From: Gracilibacillus oryzae
GTDB taxonomy: Bacteria; Bacillota; Bacilli; Bacillales; Amphibacillaceae
Assembly: GCF_009498735.1 (NCBI RefSeq)
Contig: NZ_ML762433.1
Span: 1-64,000 of the forward strand
DNA: 64,000 nt
Reading direction: 5' to 3'
The notes beneath the pieces were generated by a model, which was not told the DNA's origin, searched no databases, and saw only the letters and a program-made list of their open reading frames with translations. Within the stretch, counting starts at the first letter, position 1; each line of letters opens with the position of its first letter. Shown here in pieces: positions 44,883-54,693 of the stretch. The translations under genes were made by a program, and so were the position numbers.

Positions 44883-46178
44883 TTAAGGTAATTTTGATGG
44901 ATCAACAACTCCCCAAAATGCTGGCTTTGCATGAAGCTGTTTATCAAATAATAGTGGTGCATTCGTTCGTTCAATTGGAAAGGAGTCAAGCCATGTATGG
45001 TCATCTGCAATACCCCAAAAAACAACACCGCTAAGAATTTCTTTGTTTTCTTTAAATGCTTCAAATAATTCATGATATCTTTCTGCTTGCTTCTGTAATA
45101 TTTCTTCAGGTATCTCCTCCCCATAATCACTGTGGTCATCCCAAGCATAAATGCTCATATCTAACTCAGTTACAAGATTATCAAGTCCAAGGTCACTAAA
45201 CATTTGCATCGATTCAATGACTGATGTAACAGTTGGTCCATAAAGATCAATATGTGTCTGATGTCCAACTCCATCAATAGGAACTCCCTTGTCCATTAAT
45301 TCTTTTACTAGCTTATAGAGATGGTCACGTTTAGCTGGATTGTCTGTACCATAGTCATTAATATAAAGTTTAATGTTTGGGCCACCTGCTTCACGTGCTG
45401 CTCGAAATGCTGTTTCAATAAAGTCTGGACCAGCTATTTTGTACCACTCACTCGCCCGCATCCCTTCAGGATCTCCTGGTTCAATTACTTCATTTACCAC
45501 GTCCCATGACTTTATATCATCCTTATATCGACTTACGATGGTTCGAACATGACTATCTAAACGATCTAGTAGTAATTTCTTGTTCTCTTCCTGTTTTACT
45601 GGATCGGTCTCATCCACCATCGGTTTACCTTCAGCATCTGTGAAAAACCAATTACCAACTTGAGTATGCCATACCAATGTATGAAATCTTAGTTCCATCC
45701 CATTAATTTTAGCAAACTCTACAATCTTATCTGTATTTTCCCAGTTGTATTTATCTTCAGAAGGATGAATAGCATCGGGCTTCATTACATTCTCTGCCAC
45801 CAGATAATTGACATGCTTTTTAAGAAGCTCAGACTTTAGCCCAGTGGTTTGAAACGGCTCTACCGCCGCTCCTATAGGGAAATACTCTGCATAAGCTGCG
45901 GCAAGAGATGGTATATCTTCCTCCACTGATGGTACAGGAGTTTCTTCGATACTATCATGCTCGTACTCTACAGCGTCTTCTGTTACCTGATCGTTAGTAT
46001 TATTGCTATTACTTTCACTTGAGTGATTTAACTCATTTTCTTCTTCACTGTTCTGATTTTCAGTATTTCTCACTAATGTTTCCGTAGATTGGCAACCGAT
46101 AATGAAAAATATCGAACATACCATTATTATTTTTATCATTAAGCGCTTACTCTTAGTTAAAATAATCTGCCTGTTCAT
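44883..46178 (-). CDS. Lipid-anchored GH10 endo-1,4-beta-xylanase
   Basis: A 431-aa GH10 enzyme with a lipoprotein signal (membrane segment 14-28, lipobox FIIGC, Cys29). A 60-residue Asn/Glu/Ser-rich linker (30-90) holds the catalytic domain away from the membrane. Acid/base Glu230 (DVVNEV) and nucleophile Glu339 (VTELDMS). It should attack xylan at the cell surface and supply oligosaccharides to the transporters. ATG 46178 with AAGGAGG. It follows the 11-kb cassette after a terminator hairpin; no promoter of the ACAGGTTGTTG type was found for it, so expression may come from read-through. Confidence 0.94.
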   Translation of the reverse strand: MNRQIILTKSKRLMIKIIMVCSIFFIIGCQSTETLVRNTENQNSEEENELNHSSESNSNNTNDQVTEDAVEYEHDSIEETPVPSVEEDIPSLAAAYAEYFPIGAAVEPFQTTGLKSELLKKHVNYLVAENVMKPDAIHPSEDKYNWENTDKIVEFAKINGMELRFHTLVWHTQVGNWFFTDAEGKPMVDETDPVKQEENKKLLLDRLDSHVRTIVSRYKDDIKSWDVVNEVIEPGDPEGMRASEWYKIAGPDFIETAFRAAREAGGPNIKLYINDYGTDNPAKRDHLYKLVKELMDKGVPIDGVGHQTHIDLYGPTVTSVIESMQMFSDLGLDNLVTELDMSIYAWDDHSDYGEEIPEEILQKQAERYHELFEAFKENKEILSGVVFWGIADDHTWLDSFPIERTNAPLLFDKQLHAKPAFWGVVDPSKLP

Positions 46179-46252
46179 ACGACAGCCTCCTTATTTAAAA
46201 ATCAGGAAACGAAGGAAAAATCATAGAAGTACCATTCTCGTAGTATAAGAAT

Positions 46253-46291
46253 GCCTTGCGGAAGATAGAGGATGTAATTTATCCGCAAGGC
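46253..46291 (-). terminator. Terminator of the transporter/DUF5696 cassette
   Basis: Perfect 10-bp stem GCCTTGCGGA (46253-46262) / TCCGCAAGGC (46282-46291), 16 bp past the stop of the last permease gene. Without a long T-tract, so possibly partial. Confidence 0.65.
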
Positions 46292-46306
46292 TCTAGTAAA
46301 CATATT

Positions 46307-47254
46307 CTATCCAACAATCCCTGAACGTTCTATACTTTCTACGAAATAACGTTGAACAAATAAATAGATGATAATAAGGGGCAAGATAGCTAGCAATATC
46401 CCCGTATCCTGTACCATACTCATATAGAATGGATCCTTATTTGTTGCAACCCCGCCTTCCAGTTGAATTGACAGGTTGTGTGGTAATGAAGACAATTGTG
46501 TTGCCATTACATTACTTGAAGTGAGGTATGTTGTCGTATAAAAACTGTCATTCCATTGCCAAACAAAGGAGAAAAGCATTACAGTTACTATCGCCGGTAT
46601 AGCATTTGGCAACATGATACGTAAAAATGTTTTTCCAACACCTGCTCCATCAATATATGCCGCTTCTTCAATAACTTTTGGGATGCCTCTAAAGAACTGT
46701 CGGAATATAAAAATATATAATCCTGCTTTAAGAGAGTTAGCTGTAATGGAAGTCAAAATAAATGGCCAATAAGAGTTTAGTAAATTTACAGAATCTCCTG
46801 TAAGTAGTGGAATTATACCCATTAGTGTAAAATCCTTCAGATTCATATATATAGGAATTAGAATCGTTGTTGGCGGAACTAAGATTGTTAATATAACACC
46901 AGCGAAAAGTAATTTACTTCCTTTGAAACTTAGTCTGGCAAATGCATAGCCAGCAAGTGCACAAGAAGCAGTAGTTAAAATCGTTGTTGTACTTGAAAGT
47001 AGAAATGTATTAAGTAAAGTCTCCCAATAATCCATAATTGAAATAGCATTTTTAAAATTTTCTAATGTGAAGTTTTCTGGAATCCATACGACGATTGGAG
47101 AATACAAGTCACTTTTATGTTTAATTGCAGTAGCTATTTTTTGTAGAATTGGATACAAAATTACAAACGACAACCCAGCAATTAAAACAAATCTTACAAT
47201 TGACCATAACCAACGCTTCCAGTTCTCAAAAGATAGTAATCGTGTCATTAACAT
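46307..47254 (-). CDS. Sugar ABC permease, MalG type
   Basis: CUT1 permease of 315 aa, six membrane segments, EAA loop EEAAYIDGAGVGKTFLRIML, ending FVESIERSGIVG. Last gene of the cassette; 14 bp after its MalF-type partner. ATG 47254 follows GGAGGG. Belongs to the second of two permease pairs in the same operon. Confidence 0.9.
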   Translation of the reverse strand: MLMTRLLSFENWKRWLWSIVRFVLIAGLSFVILYPILQKIATAIKHKSDLYSPIVVWIPENFTLENFKNAISIMDYWETLLNTFLLSSTTTILTTASCALAGYAFARLSFKGSKLLFAGVILTILVPPTTILIPIYMNLKDFTLMGIIPLLTGDSVNLLNSYWPFILTSITANSLKAGLYIFIFRQFFRGIPKVIEEAAYIDGAGVGKTFLRIMLPNAIPAIVTVMLFSFVWQWNDSFYTTTYLTSSNVMATQLSSLPHNLSIQLEGGVATNKDPFYMSMVQDTGILLAILPLIIIYLFVQRYFVESIERSGIVG

Positions 47255-47268
47255 ACTACATCCCTCCT

Positions 47269-48174
47269 CTATTCTTGATAAAAAACTTTTCTAGAAACGA
47301 AATACGTACTAATAACCAAGACTAACATTATTGCGATAAAATAAAGCCAAGCCATCGCAGAACTTAGGCCAAAGTCACTGTTGTCAAAACCCGTTGTCAT
47401 AACTAATTCAGTTATTGGGCTTCTGGAAAACGAGTCAATAATAGTATAAATCATATTTACTAAAATAAGAGGACTAACTAATGGAAATGTAATCTTCCAA
47501 AAAGCCTCATAACCAGTAGCACCCTCCATCTTTGCTGCTTCGTATAATTGAGGTGATACTGTTTGGATTCCGGCAAGAAAAATCAGAATCTGAACACCTG
47601 ACTGACTTACGATTTGATAGATCCGATCAACTGCACCAGTTAGATAGGCTACAATTGTTTCATTTACACCAGACCTTATCATGATTCTTTCAAGTTCAAA
47701 AGATCCAAAAGCGTTAACCAATCCACCAGAATTTGCATTCTGTTCATTTACAGCTTGTACTAAGCTTGTTGATTCCAAGTTTAAAATAACACCAGATGCT
47801 AGTATTACTGGGAGAAAGAAAATACCTCTAGCAAAAGTCCTGCCAAAGAACCTCTGATTAAGCAATACAGCCAAAAACAAACTAAATATAACGATTAATG
47901 GTATATTTACAATCATATTTATAATAGATTCAACTAGAGTTCTATTGAAATTTGTGTTAACTGTTAAAGCTTCAACATAATTCTTAAACCCAATAAATGT
48001 TATCTTCATTCCTTCCGAACTTGCTTGGATAGAACTAAAGCTGAATTTTAATGATGTTAACAACGGAATTAAAAAGAAGAATACAAAGCCGAGTAACCAA
48101 GGTAACACAAAGATTACACCCCAAAAGGCCTTTTGACCTTCATATGACTTGGGAGTCAAGCTGAATTTTGGCAT
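47269..48174 (-). CDS. Sugar ABC permease, MalF type
   Basis: CUT1 permease of 301 aa. An unusually long periplasmic loop (about residues 120-190, ESTSLVQAVNEQNANSGG...) lies between the second and third membrane segments. The EAA loop is YEAAKMEGATGYEAFWKITF. The ribosome site overlaps the end of the DUF5696 gene, 8 bp away. Two complete permease pairs in one operon suggest either two substrates or a non-transport role for one pair. Confidence 0.88.
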   Translation of the reverse strand: MPKFSLTPKSYEGQKAFWGVIFVLPWLLGFVFFFLIPLLTSLKFSFSSIQASSEGMKITFIGFKNYVEALTVNTNFNRTLVESIINMIVNIPLIVIFSLFLAVLLNQRFFGRTFARGIFFLPVILASGVILNLESTSLVQAVNEQNANSGGLVNAFGSFELERIMIRSGVNETIVAYLTGAVDRIYQIVSQSGVQILIFLAGIQTVSPQLYEAAKMEGATGYEAFWKITFPLVSPLILVNMIYTIIDSFSRSPITELVMTTGFDNSDFGLSSAMAWLYFIAIMLVLVISTYFVSRKVFYQE

Positions 48175-48182
48175 TTATTTCA

Positions 48183-50726
48183 TCATTTCTCGCCTCCTGA
48201 CACGTAACCCATTGGTTCAATAGTATTACCTTCAATTGTTACTGACGATTGATTGTAATTCACTACTACAAACATATCGTTATCGTATACTGTTTTATAT
48301 ACTCCATCTTTCAGTTTTTCATGAGACTTAATCTGTTTATTTTCTACACTTTTAAGAATCGAGTTAACCTCATTGTAGATTTCCACCGCTTGTTCTAACC
48401 ATGATTCATAATTTACAGCGTATAAATAATCAAACTCCGTATCTTTTACGGTGTAATTAGACGCATTGATCCATTTAAAATGAACGCCTGAACCATACTC
48501 TAGACATTTCAAAACATACTCTTTCATATTTGTATAAGTAGAAAGGTTATACGGTAACCCAGTATAATCTACATATCCACGAATCACCATTTGATAGAAT
48601 GGCACCTCTTCATCTTCCAGTTTAAATCTACTATTTCCCATCGGGGCATCGGTAAGATTAGAAATGTATGGCAGCGCATAAGCATTCCCGCCTTCCGCCA
48701 TTATCTTTAAACCTTTATCTTGAATCATGGTAAAAGTATTTCTTGAAACAACTTTGGACTGAGAACGATATATTTGTTCGTTTTCCCTAAAATCACTATT
48801 TAGTTGATCAGCTAAATCCCGAAGTGAGATTCCCGCTGTTTCATATTCCTCTAGCTCACTAAGCATATCCTCGGTATATTCTTCTACTAATTTTGGAGAG
48901 ATAACATAAGACGGTGATTTTGTTCTATCCCTTCGATCAAGCGTAATATCTATTGGATATACGGCTGCAGGAACACCTCTTAGTGTTCTTGATGCTTCTG
49001 CTTCTATATTGAAACCAGAACCTGAATATGCTGATAAAAGAGCAACATCTGGGTATAAGCTTATATTATTTTCTTGAGTGAAAGTTATAAACTCTTTTAA
49101 CCCTCTACTTCCACCAATTGTGTTTTCAACTGATATATCGTCTGGCAGTTTGTGATTGATGCCTCCATTAAACCAACCTGAAAACTTTAAATTTATATTT
49201 TCAATTTCTTGTGTCTGTAACTGACTTAAAATATATTCCGCCTCATCAAATGTAGTTAAGGGTTCTATTGAACGGTATGGAACACCCATAAAATGCTTTT
49301 GTTTAGATATACTACCAACAAGATCTAAATAAAATGGCAGATTTTGCGTTTCATTTCCTTCTTGAACAAGTGGTAACTCCTTCCTGCTTACCAGATATTC
49401 CTGATACGATTTCGCCATTCCGGTATAGGATGCCTTATCTCCATTTAAAAATAAATACCTTACTGTATAATCTGTATTCATTGGCACATCTTGGAACTTA
49501 GGTAAAGTACGCTCTTGTTCATTCGCCTGTAAAGTTACCTCATCTTTGTTAATCACATAAAAACTTGGGTAAACATAGTTATAACTGTTTAATCTGCCAC
49601 TAATATCTGCATTAATATTAGCAACTGACGCCCCATTCTCAATGATTCCTAATAATGCGTCTTTTTCATAAATAAGGCCAAATACAGGTAATCTTACTTT
49701 CTGTTCCATCGAGTTAGATTCTGGAACTTTTAGAGCTAAATCCACTCCATACACTGACTGCTGATAGGATGGATATTCTGTTTTTCCATTGTTAAAATGA
49801 ATTAGAGCCCCAGATCCATCAGGGACAAACAGTGACCCTTGATCTTCCATCCCTCCTGCTCCAAAAAAATTCATAAGCGAGATCATATTGACAGGGTAGT
49901 CTTCAGGGTAATGAATGCTTGAAACTGGTACATTTACTACGAGACTATCCGTATCCAGAGTATACTCGATAGCAGCTTGAAAGATACGGGTGGAGGATTT
50001 TTCCTGGGTAAAGTTCAATTCTGACATATCCTGTTGCAAGTCTTCTTCCGTATAACCAGCATCGCCAAACGCTTGTAAGGCCTTCTCTAATTGAAGCCCA
50101 TTTAGAGCGCTATCATTCCTTTCATAAGCTGAAGTCTCTTGATTCTCTGTATAAGCGATCATCATGGATCGTTGTCCTGTTTTATCCAACTTACTTGATA
50201 ACTCATCAAACCGGGCTTTGCTTATCATAAGTGGTAAGTCATCTATCGATCTCTCAGTCTTACCAAATTGATAATAAACTTTAATCCCATTAGGAATTAT
50301 TTCGAATTTATACTGCTTATGGGCAACACTATCAGAGTAAGTATTAATAGAGTTTAACTGATTAAACTTATTATAAAAATCAATCTGCATTTGAGCAGAT
50401 AATAAGGATTTGTTTACACCAGTAGCTATCGTATCTGTCTCTCTTTCAGGCGGATTACTGTGCCAGATTTTCCCGCTGTTCTTATTAAGAATAGCTATAC
50501 TTCCTGTTTCCTCTGCAATAAACAATTGCAACTGGTCATTTTCTACGATTCCTTTCATACCAGGTAATCGATCGTCAGTAAATGCTGCCTGCAAAGGCTC
50601 TCCAGGTGTAATAAGATATATATTTTGCTCATTGTCTTCTCTCAAAGTCGATGAGGCCGAATTAGAACACCCTATAATAAAGAAAATAAAACTCATCAGC
50701 AATAGAACCATCTTCATTATGTTCAT
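48183..50726 (-). CDS. DUF5696 lipoprotein, possible TIM-barrel glycosidase
   Basis: An 847-aa lipoprotein (lipobox FIIGC, Cys20). Residues 40-330 look like the beta-sandwich that precedes many glycosidase barrels: QLFIAEETGSIAILNKNSGKIW, then strands and VPDGSGALIHFNNGK. Residues 465-760 read like a (beta/alpha)8 barrel: LDLVGSI, INLKFSGWFNGG (510-522), ISLYPDVALLSAY (555-567), LKIMAEGG (673-680), NLTDAPMGNSRF (690-701). The C-terminus VVVNYNQSSVTIEGNTI is like the beta domain closing such barrels. Asp560, Glu678 and Asp693 are possible catalytic residues. DUF5696 has no established activity that I know of; hydrolase function is inference. Located between the Yip1 gene and the second permease pair. 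Confidence 0.72.
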   Translation of the reverse strand: MNIMKMVLLLMSFIFFIIGCSNSASSTLREDNEQNIYLITPGEPLQAAFTDDRLPGMKGIVENDQLQLFIAEETGSIAILNKNSGKIWHSNPPERETDTIATGVNKSLLSAQMQIDFYNKFNQLNSINTYSDSVAHKQYKFEIIPNGIKVYYQFGKTERSIDDLPLMISKARFDELSSKLDKTGQRSMMIAYTENQETSAYERNDSALNGLQLEKALQAFGDAGYTEEDLQQDMSELNFTQEKSSTRIFQAAIEYTLDTDSLVVNVPVSSIHYPEDYPVNMISLMNFFGAGGMEDQGSLFVPDGSGALIHFNNGKTEYPSYQQSVYGVDLALKVPESNSMEQKVRLPVFGLIYEKDALLGIIENGASVANINADISGRLNSYNYVYPSFYVINKDEVTLQANEQERTLPKFQDVPMNTDYTVRYLFLNGDKASYTGMAKSYQEYLVSRKELPLVQEGNETQNLPFYLDLVGSISKQKHFMGVPYRSIEPLTTFDEAEYILSQLQTQEIENINLKFSGWFNGGINHKLPDDISVENTIGGSRGLKEFITFTQENNISLYPDVALLSAYSGSGFNIEAEASRTLRGVPAAVYPIDITLDRRDRTKSPSYVISPKLVEEYTEDMLSELEEYETAGISLRDLADQLNSDFRENEQIYRSQSKVVSRNTFTMIQDKGLKIMAEGGNAYALPYISNLTDAPMGNSRFKLEDEEVPFYQMVIRGYVDYTGLPYNLSTYTNMKEYVLKCLEYGSGVHFKWINASNYTVKDTEFDYLYAVNYESWLEQAVEIYNEVNSILKSVENKQIKSHEKLKDGVYKTVYDNDMFVVVNYNQSSVTIEGNTIEPMGYVSGGEK

Positions 50727-50742
50727 TCATATCCCTCCTTTC

Positions 50743-51369
50743 TTAATACCTAATGACAATCTCCTGATAAATCACATGAAAAAATGCAACTATTTGCTGA
50801 ATCAGACTGAAGAACAATAAACAGAGAAATGCCATAAAACCCATTGCCAAAATTGTAAGTAAGATCGTTCCTACTGACTTCATTGGAGCAAATTGATGTA
50901 CTGTCATGTTGCCAATAAACAGTAAGTAGAGAAACCACAGAAGTGCAAAGGTGCTTGAAAAGTAGTAAAATGTGGTCTCCTGCATTGAAACAAAGTTGCT
51001 TAACCAAATCCATGGAAAATTAATAATAATTAATGGAGTTAATGAAAAGCATGTAGATGTGAAAATTTCAATAAACTTCCCTTCCCCATCCATTAAAGTT
51101 GTAAGTGACCAATTCGCAACACACCAGAACAAAAGTGGAACAAGTACATATAAAATCTCTAGTAAACTATTCATATTATTAGGATTGTATATGTTAACCA
51201 AAAATCCACTATATTGTGTACTTAGAATGTTCGTCACAACCATCGAAAATAAAATAACAAAAGAAATAATTAGATTCATCCTTTTATTCATTTCATACTT
51301 CAAATCCCAAAAGCCATTAAATGGATGAACAATGAGATAAAACGGGTATTTAATCATCTCCCTATTCAA
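50743..51369 (-). CDS. Yip1-family membrane protein
   Basis: A 208-aa protein with about five membrane segments after a short N-terminus (IKYPFYLIVHPFNGFWDLKYE), as in bacterial Yip1-domain proteins. The start is TTG at 51369, with AAGGGG seven bases before it; this overlaps the NHL/TPR gene by 8 bp, so the two are translationally coupled. Function unknown. The polar motif HPFNGFWDLKYE faces the cytoplasm. Consistent neighbours (NHL/TPR protein, DUF5696) suggest a membrane complex. Confidence 0.78.
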   Translation of the reverse strand: MNREMIKYPFYLIVHPFNGFWDLKYEMNKRMNLIISFVILFSMVVTNILSTQYSGFLVNIYNPNNMNSLLEILYVLVPLLFWCVANWSLTTLMDGEGKFIEIFTSTCFSLTPLIIINFPWIWLSNFVSMQETTFYYFSSTFALLWFLYLLFIGNMTVHQFAPMKSVGTILLTILAMGFMAFLCLLFFSLIQQIVAFFHVIYQEIVIRY

Positions 51370-52822
51370 TAGCTATCCCCTTCTTTCTCTTCCTCATTTT
51401 TCTATATGTTCTGAATCCGATCATCCCGATGGCAGAAACCAATATAATTGTCATCAAAGCAGGAAAGTAGTCTCTTAACAATTCTTTACGATAAAGCAGA
51501 AATGCTTTCGAATAATTTTTTTGATCCAAACTTTGTTTAAAATTTTCCATTGCACCTTTGTAATCACCTTGTCTTAATAAAGCTTTGCCTATCCCGGTGT
51601 AGGCAAATTCAAGATTTGCATTCAATTCAATCGCTTTCTTGTACAGTTGAAACGCCTTTTCTTCATCTCCCTGATAGTAACTTCTGTTTGCCTCATTTAT
51701 TGTATGGCCATAGTCTGTTTCACGAAAAACGGTGATTTCGCCAACTGTTTTATCTAACACAAGAAAGCTATCATCAACACGTTCAATCGCAACTGGAGTA
51801 TGAAATAAGCCTATTTGATTCCCCAGCCCTCCAAAAACGTACATTAGATGACCATCGCCATTATAAGTAAATATTCGGCCTTGCTTGGAATCAAGCACAG
51901 AATATACCTCACTATCAGTGACATCAATATCAATTAGTCGAGAGGGTCCAACATCATGTGGATATCTAATGTCTCCAATAGGGCTGTAATACCCTTCTCT
52001 TCTTAGAATATCCGTACCCCTGGCATTTAGCTTTTTTATCTTATCACTGCTGTCATCACCATTAGTTGCATAAATGAAGCCTTCACTGTTTATATCAAGG
52101 TTAGTAAATTCTGTTGGTATGAACATCATCATCTGACTTCGTTGGGCCTGTGTGGACAACCGTTTCCACAGTAACTCAATCGGATCAATTTGTACGCGAT
52201 TAGCACCTATGAAGGTATTAAACTCACCATTGACGTTGAATTCCATAAAACCATCAAATACTCCTGCTGCCATAACATAAACTCTATCAGCATTATCAAC
52301 TACTACACGAATTGGCTGGAAAACGTAATCTTCTTTTAATAATTCAGATTCTGGTTTTTCGATGATACCCACTAAATGATAATGTTGATCAAGATGAACG
52401 ACTCGGTTGTTTCCCGTATCAGCAATGAAAATGTGCTTATCTTCTGTAACATATATCCCTTGTGGATTTGAAAATGTTTCTGTTTTATTCTCATTTTCAA
52501 AAGAATCAATGGCATCCAGGGCCTTGAATTCCTTATCCATAATAACTACACGATTATTGCCTGAATCCATTACATAGATCGTTTTATCTTCTGTTACGAA
52601 TAAATCGTTTGGTTCCTTAAACGCGCCAAATTTCAGATCATCGCCTTGAATTAAAGTAGCAGCCTTAAAGGCATCTGGAGCTGCAATGGAATCACCCCAG
52701 AACGAATAATTATAGGAAGGTACGTCAACGTGTGCATTTGCACTGATTGGCTTCATATGAATCATGAATGAGAATATCATGGAAACAACTAGTAATTTGC
52801 TGAATATCTTTATTCTATTCAC
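51362..52822 (-). CDS. Secreted NHL-repeat/TPR protein with C-terminal membrane anchor
   Basis: A 486-aa protein. A signal peptide (residues 1-29, ending ISANA) is followed by an NHL-type beta-propeller (about 55-375). Repeats include VTEDKTIYVMDSGNNRVVIMD and VTEDKHIFIADTGNNRVVHLD. Next come TPR helices (380-440, AFQLYKKAIELNANLEFAYTGIGKALL), a membrane segment (about 452-472) and a basic cytoplasmic tail (RKMRKRKKG). The propeller and TPR therefore lie outside the membrane. Such a domain pair is suited to protein or polysaccharide binding. Start GTG at 52822. Role unknown; it may organise the giant binding protein and permeases. Confidence 0.8.
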   Translation of the reverse strand: MNRIKIFSKLLVVSMIFSFMIHMKPISANAHVDVPSYNYSFWGDSIAAPDAFKAATLIQGDDLKFGAFKEPNDLFVTEDKTIYVMDSGNNRVVIMDKEFKALDAIDSFENENKTETFSNPQGIYVTEDKHIFIADTGNNRVVHLDQHYHLVGIIEKPESELLKEDYVFQPIRVVVDNADRVYVMAAGVFDGFMEFNVNGEFNTFIGANRVQIDPIELLWKRLSTQAQRSQMMMFIPTEFTNLDINSEGFIYATNGDDSSDKIKKLNARGTDILRREGYYSPIGDIRYPHDVGPSRLIDIDVTDSEVYSVLDSKQGRIFTYNGDGHLMYVFGGLGNQIGLFHTPVAIERVDDSFLVLDKTVGEITVFRETDYGHTINEANRSYYQGDEEKAFQLYKKAIELNANLEFAYTGIGKALLRQGDYKGAMENFKQSLDQKNYSKAFLLYRKELLRDYFPALMTIILVSAIGMIGFRTYRKMRKRKKGIAIE

Positions 52823-52840
52823 TCCACTTGCAACTCCTTT

Positions 52841-53722
52841 TTAATCTTTAATTCCTGAATTCGCCATCGTCTGCATTACGCTGCTTTGCGAAATAATAAA
52901 GAGAGTAATTGGTACGATCATTATGAATAATGCAACAGCCGCACCAACCCCTGCTCGAGCAATCCCCCCCTGTATAATTTGACCAAGCGCATAATGAAGT
53001 GTTTTTAAGTTCTCACTGTAAATAAAGTTACCTCCATCTGTTCCCCACAGCATTGGAAATTGAAGTATCATTAATGTTAACCAAGCAGGTTTTACATTAG
53101 GCATGACAATACTCCAGAATATTCGATATTCACTTGCTCCATCGACCTTCGCAGCTTCCAGCAATGCATTTGGCAGTTGTTCCATAAATTGTTTCATTAA
53201 AAATAATCCCAGAGGAAACGCTAATGATGGAACAATTATAGATGCCTGAGTATTTATCCAGCCTAACCAGGACATCACCATATAATTAGGAATTGCAGTT
53301 ACGTGTGGTGAAAACATTAATGATAATACAACAATTGAAAAAATCGCTTTAGATCCGAAAAATCGATATTTAGCAAGCGGATATGCTGCCGCTGATGCCA
53401 GTAAAATATGACCGACAGTACCTGCGATCGTTATAAATAATGTGTTGGTAATGTATCTAGATAAAGGCACCCAGGAATTCCCCATTAAAGAAACTAAATC
53501 AAAGAAATTATCTAAAGTCGGATTCCGCACAAAGAACCTTGGTGGAAAGATAAACAATTCATCTAATGGTTTAAATGCATTATTTACCGCATAAACTAGC
53601 GGCAGTGCCATGAACGCCCCAAATAATGCTAAAAACACGAACATCAGGAAGGTGACGGTAAACGACCGGTTAAGTTTTTTATTCATTCGAAAGAGTTTTA
53701 TTGTATTAGAAACCATTTTCAT
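52841..53722 (-). CDS. Sugar ABC permease, MalG type
   Basis: CUT1 permease of 293 aa with EAA loop LEAAKVDGASEYRIFWSIVM and six membrane segments. Its ATG overlaps the stop of the upstream permease gene by 4 bp (ATGA). First permease pair of the cassette; ends QTMANSGIKD. Confidence 0.91.
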   Translation of the reverse strand: MKMVSNTIKLFRMNKKLNRSFTVTFLMFVFLALFGAFMALPLVYAVNNAFKPLDELFIFPPRFFVRNPTLDNFFDLVSLMGNSWVPLSRYITNTLFITIAGTVGHILLASAAAYPLAKYRFFGSKAIFSIVVLSLMFSPHVTAIPNYMVMSWLGWINTQASIIVPSLAFPLGLFLMKQFMEQLPNALLEAAKVDGASEYRIFWSIVMPNVKPAWLTLMILQFPMLWGTDGGNFIYSENLKTLHYALGQIIQGGIARAGVGAAVALFIMIVPITLFIISQSSVMQTMANSGIKD

Positions 53723-54681
53723 GCACCTACCTTTCTTAGTAATCTCTGAACCACCATATTAGTACCAACCATTATAGTGAATAAAATCGTTGCAATTGCT
53801 GATGCGTATCCCATTTCAAAACGAATGGTTCCATAATCCATTAAGTGCGTTACAACAGTATGTGCAGCGTAGTTAACACTTGGGAAACCTGCAAGAGCGA
53901 TCGATATTTCGGCAACTGCAAATGATTGTGTAATTTGCATAACTGCCCCAAACATTAACATCGGTCTCATTGATGGTAAAGTTATAAACCATAGTTCCTG
54001 CCACCTGTTTTTAATTCCATCAATTGCTCCCGCCTCAATAAGAGAACGGTCAATTGTTTGCAAACCTGCGATAAAAGCAAGAAAACCGGCACCCAAACTT
54101 AGCCATAGTTGAACGATAATAACCACTGCCAGAATATACTGCTCATCTTTCAACCATTGAATTGGCTCTAAGATAAATCCAATGTTCATAAGTATCCCAT
54201 TCAGGTATCCATAGCTATCACCCGAAAAAATAATCAGCCAGATAAAGAATACGTTTCCTGAAATGGAAGGTGCATAGAACACCAGCGTCATAAATGCTCG
54301 GACCTTTGGCGAAAGTTCATTGATTATCCAAGCAAAGATAAAGCAAGCTATATAACTAATTGGTCCAGTTATGATCGCAAACATAAATGTATTCTTTAAT
54401 GCGATACTAAAAATATCGTCACTCAGAAATAATCGAGAATAATTCGACCACCCAATAAATCGTGGAAATTCCAGCATATTAAAGTAAGTAAAGCTAAGTC
54501 CGAACGATATAACTACCGGAATCACCGTAAATAATAGGAATATAATTAAATAGGGAGCCATCAATACGTAATAATGTATATTTTTTCTTAATTCCTTCAA
54601 AAAAGAGGCTATACGTGATCGCTTTTCTGGATAACCGGATTCCTCCAGAGGTTGTTCTATCGATTTTGATTGCACTTGCAT
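53719..54681 (-). CDS. Sugar ABC permease, MalF type
   Basis: CUT1 permease of 320 aa. A charged cytoplasmic N-terminus of about 40 residues, six membrane segments, and EAA loop IEAGAIDGIKNRWQELWFITL, in which the usual Ala is Gly. ATG at 54681 with AGGAGG close before it. It lies 12 bp after the giant binding-protein gene and is coupled to the MalG partner. Confidence 0.9.
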   Translation of the reverse strand: MQVQSKSIEQPLEESGYPEKRSRIASFLKELRKNIHYYVLMAPYLIIFLLFTVIPVVISFGLSFTYFNMLEFPRFIGWSNYSRLFLSDDIFSIALKNTFMFAIITGPISYIACFIFAWIINELSPKVRAFMTLVFYAPSISGNVFFIWLIIFSGDSYGYLNGILMNIGFILEPIQWLKDEQYILAVVIIVQLWLSLGAGFLAFIAGLQTIDRSLIEAGAIDGIKNRWQELWFITLPSMRPMLMFGAVMQITQSFAVAEISIALAGFPSVNYAAHTVVTHLMDYGTIRFEMGYASAIATILFTIMVGTNMVVQRLLRKVGA

Positions 54682-54693
54682 CCACCTCCTATC

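Noticed and set aside
46133-46146. cre site AGTAAGCGCTTAAT inside the start of the lipid-anchored xylanase gene
   Set aside because: Only 11 of 14 consensus positions and it lies in codons 11-15, where Ser-Lys-Arg-Leu codons explain it.
50410-50820. 136-codon plus-strand open frame
   Set aside because: It lies antisense to the DUF5696 and Yip1 genes, lacks a ribosome site and shows no recognisable protein pattern.
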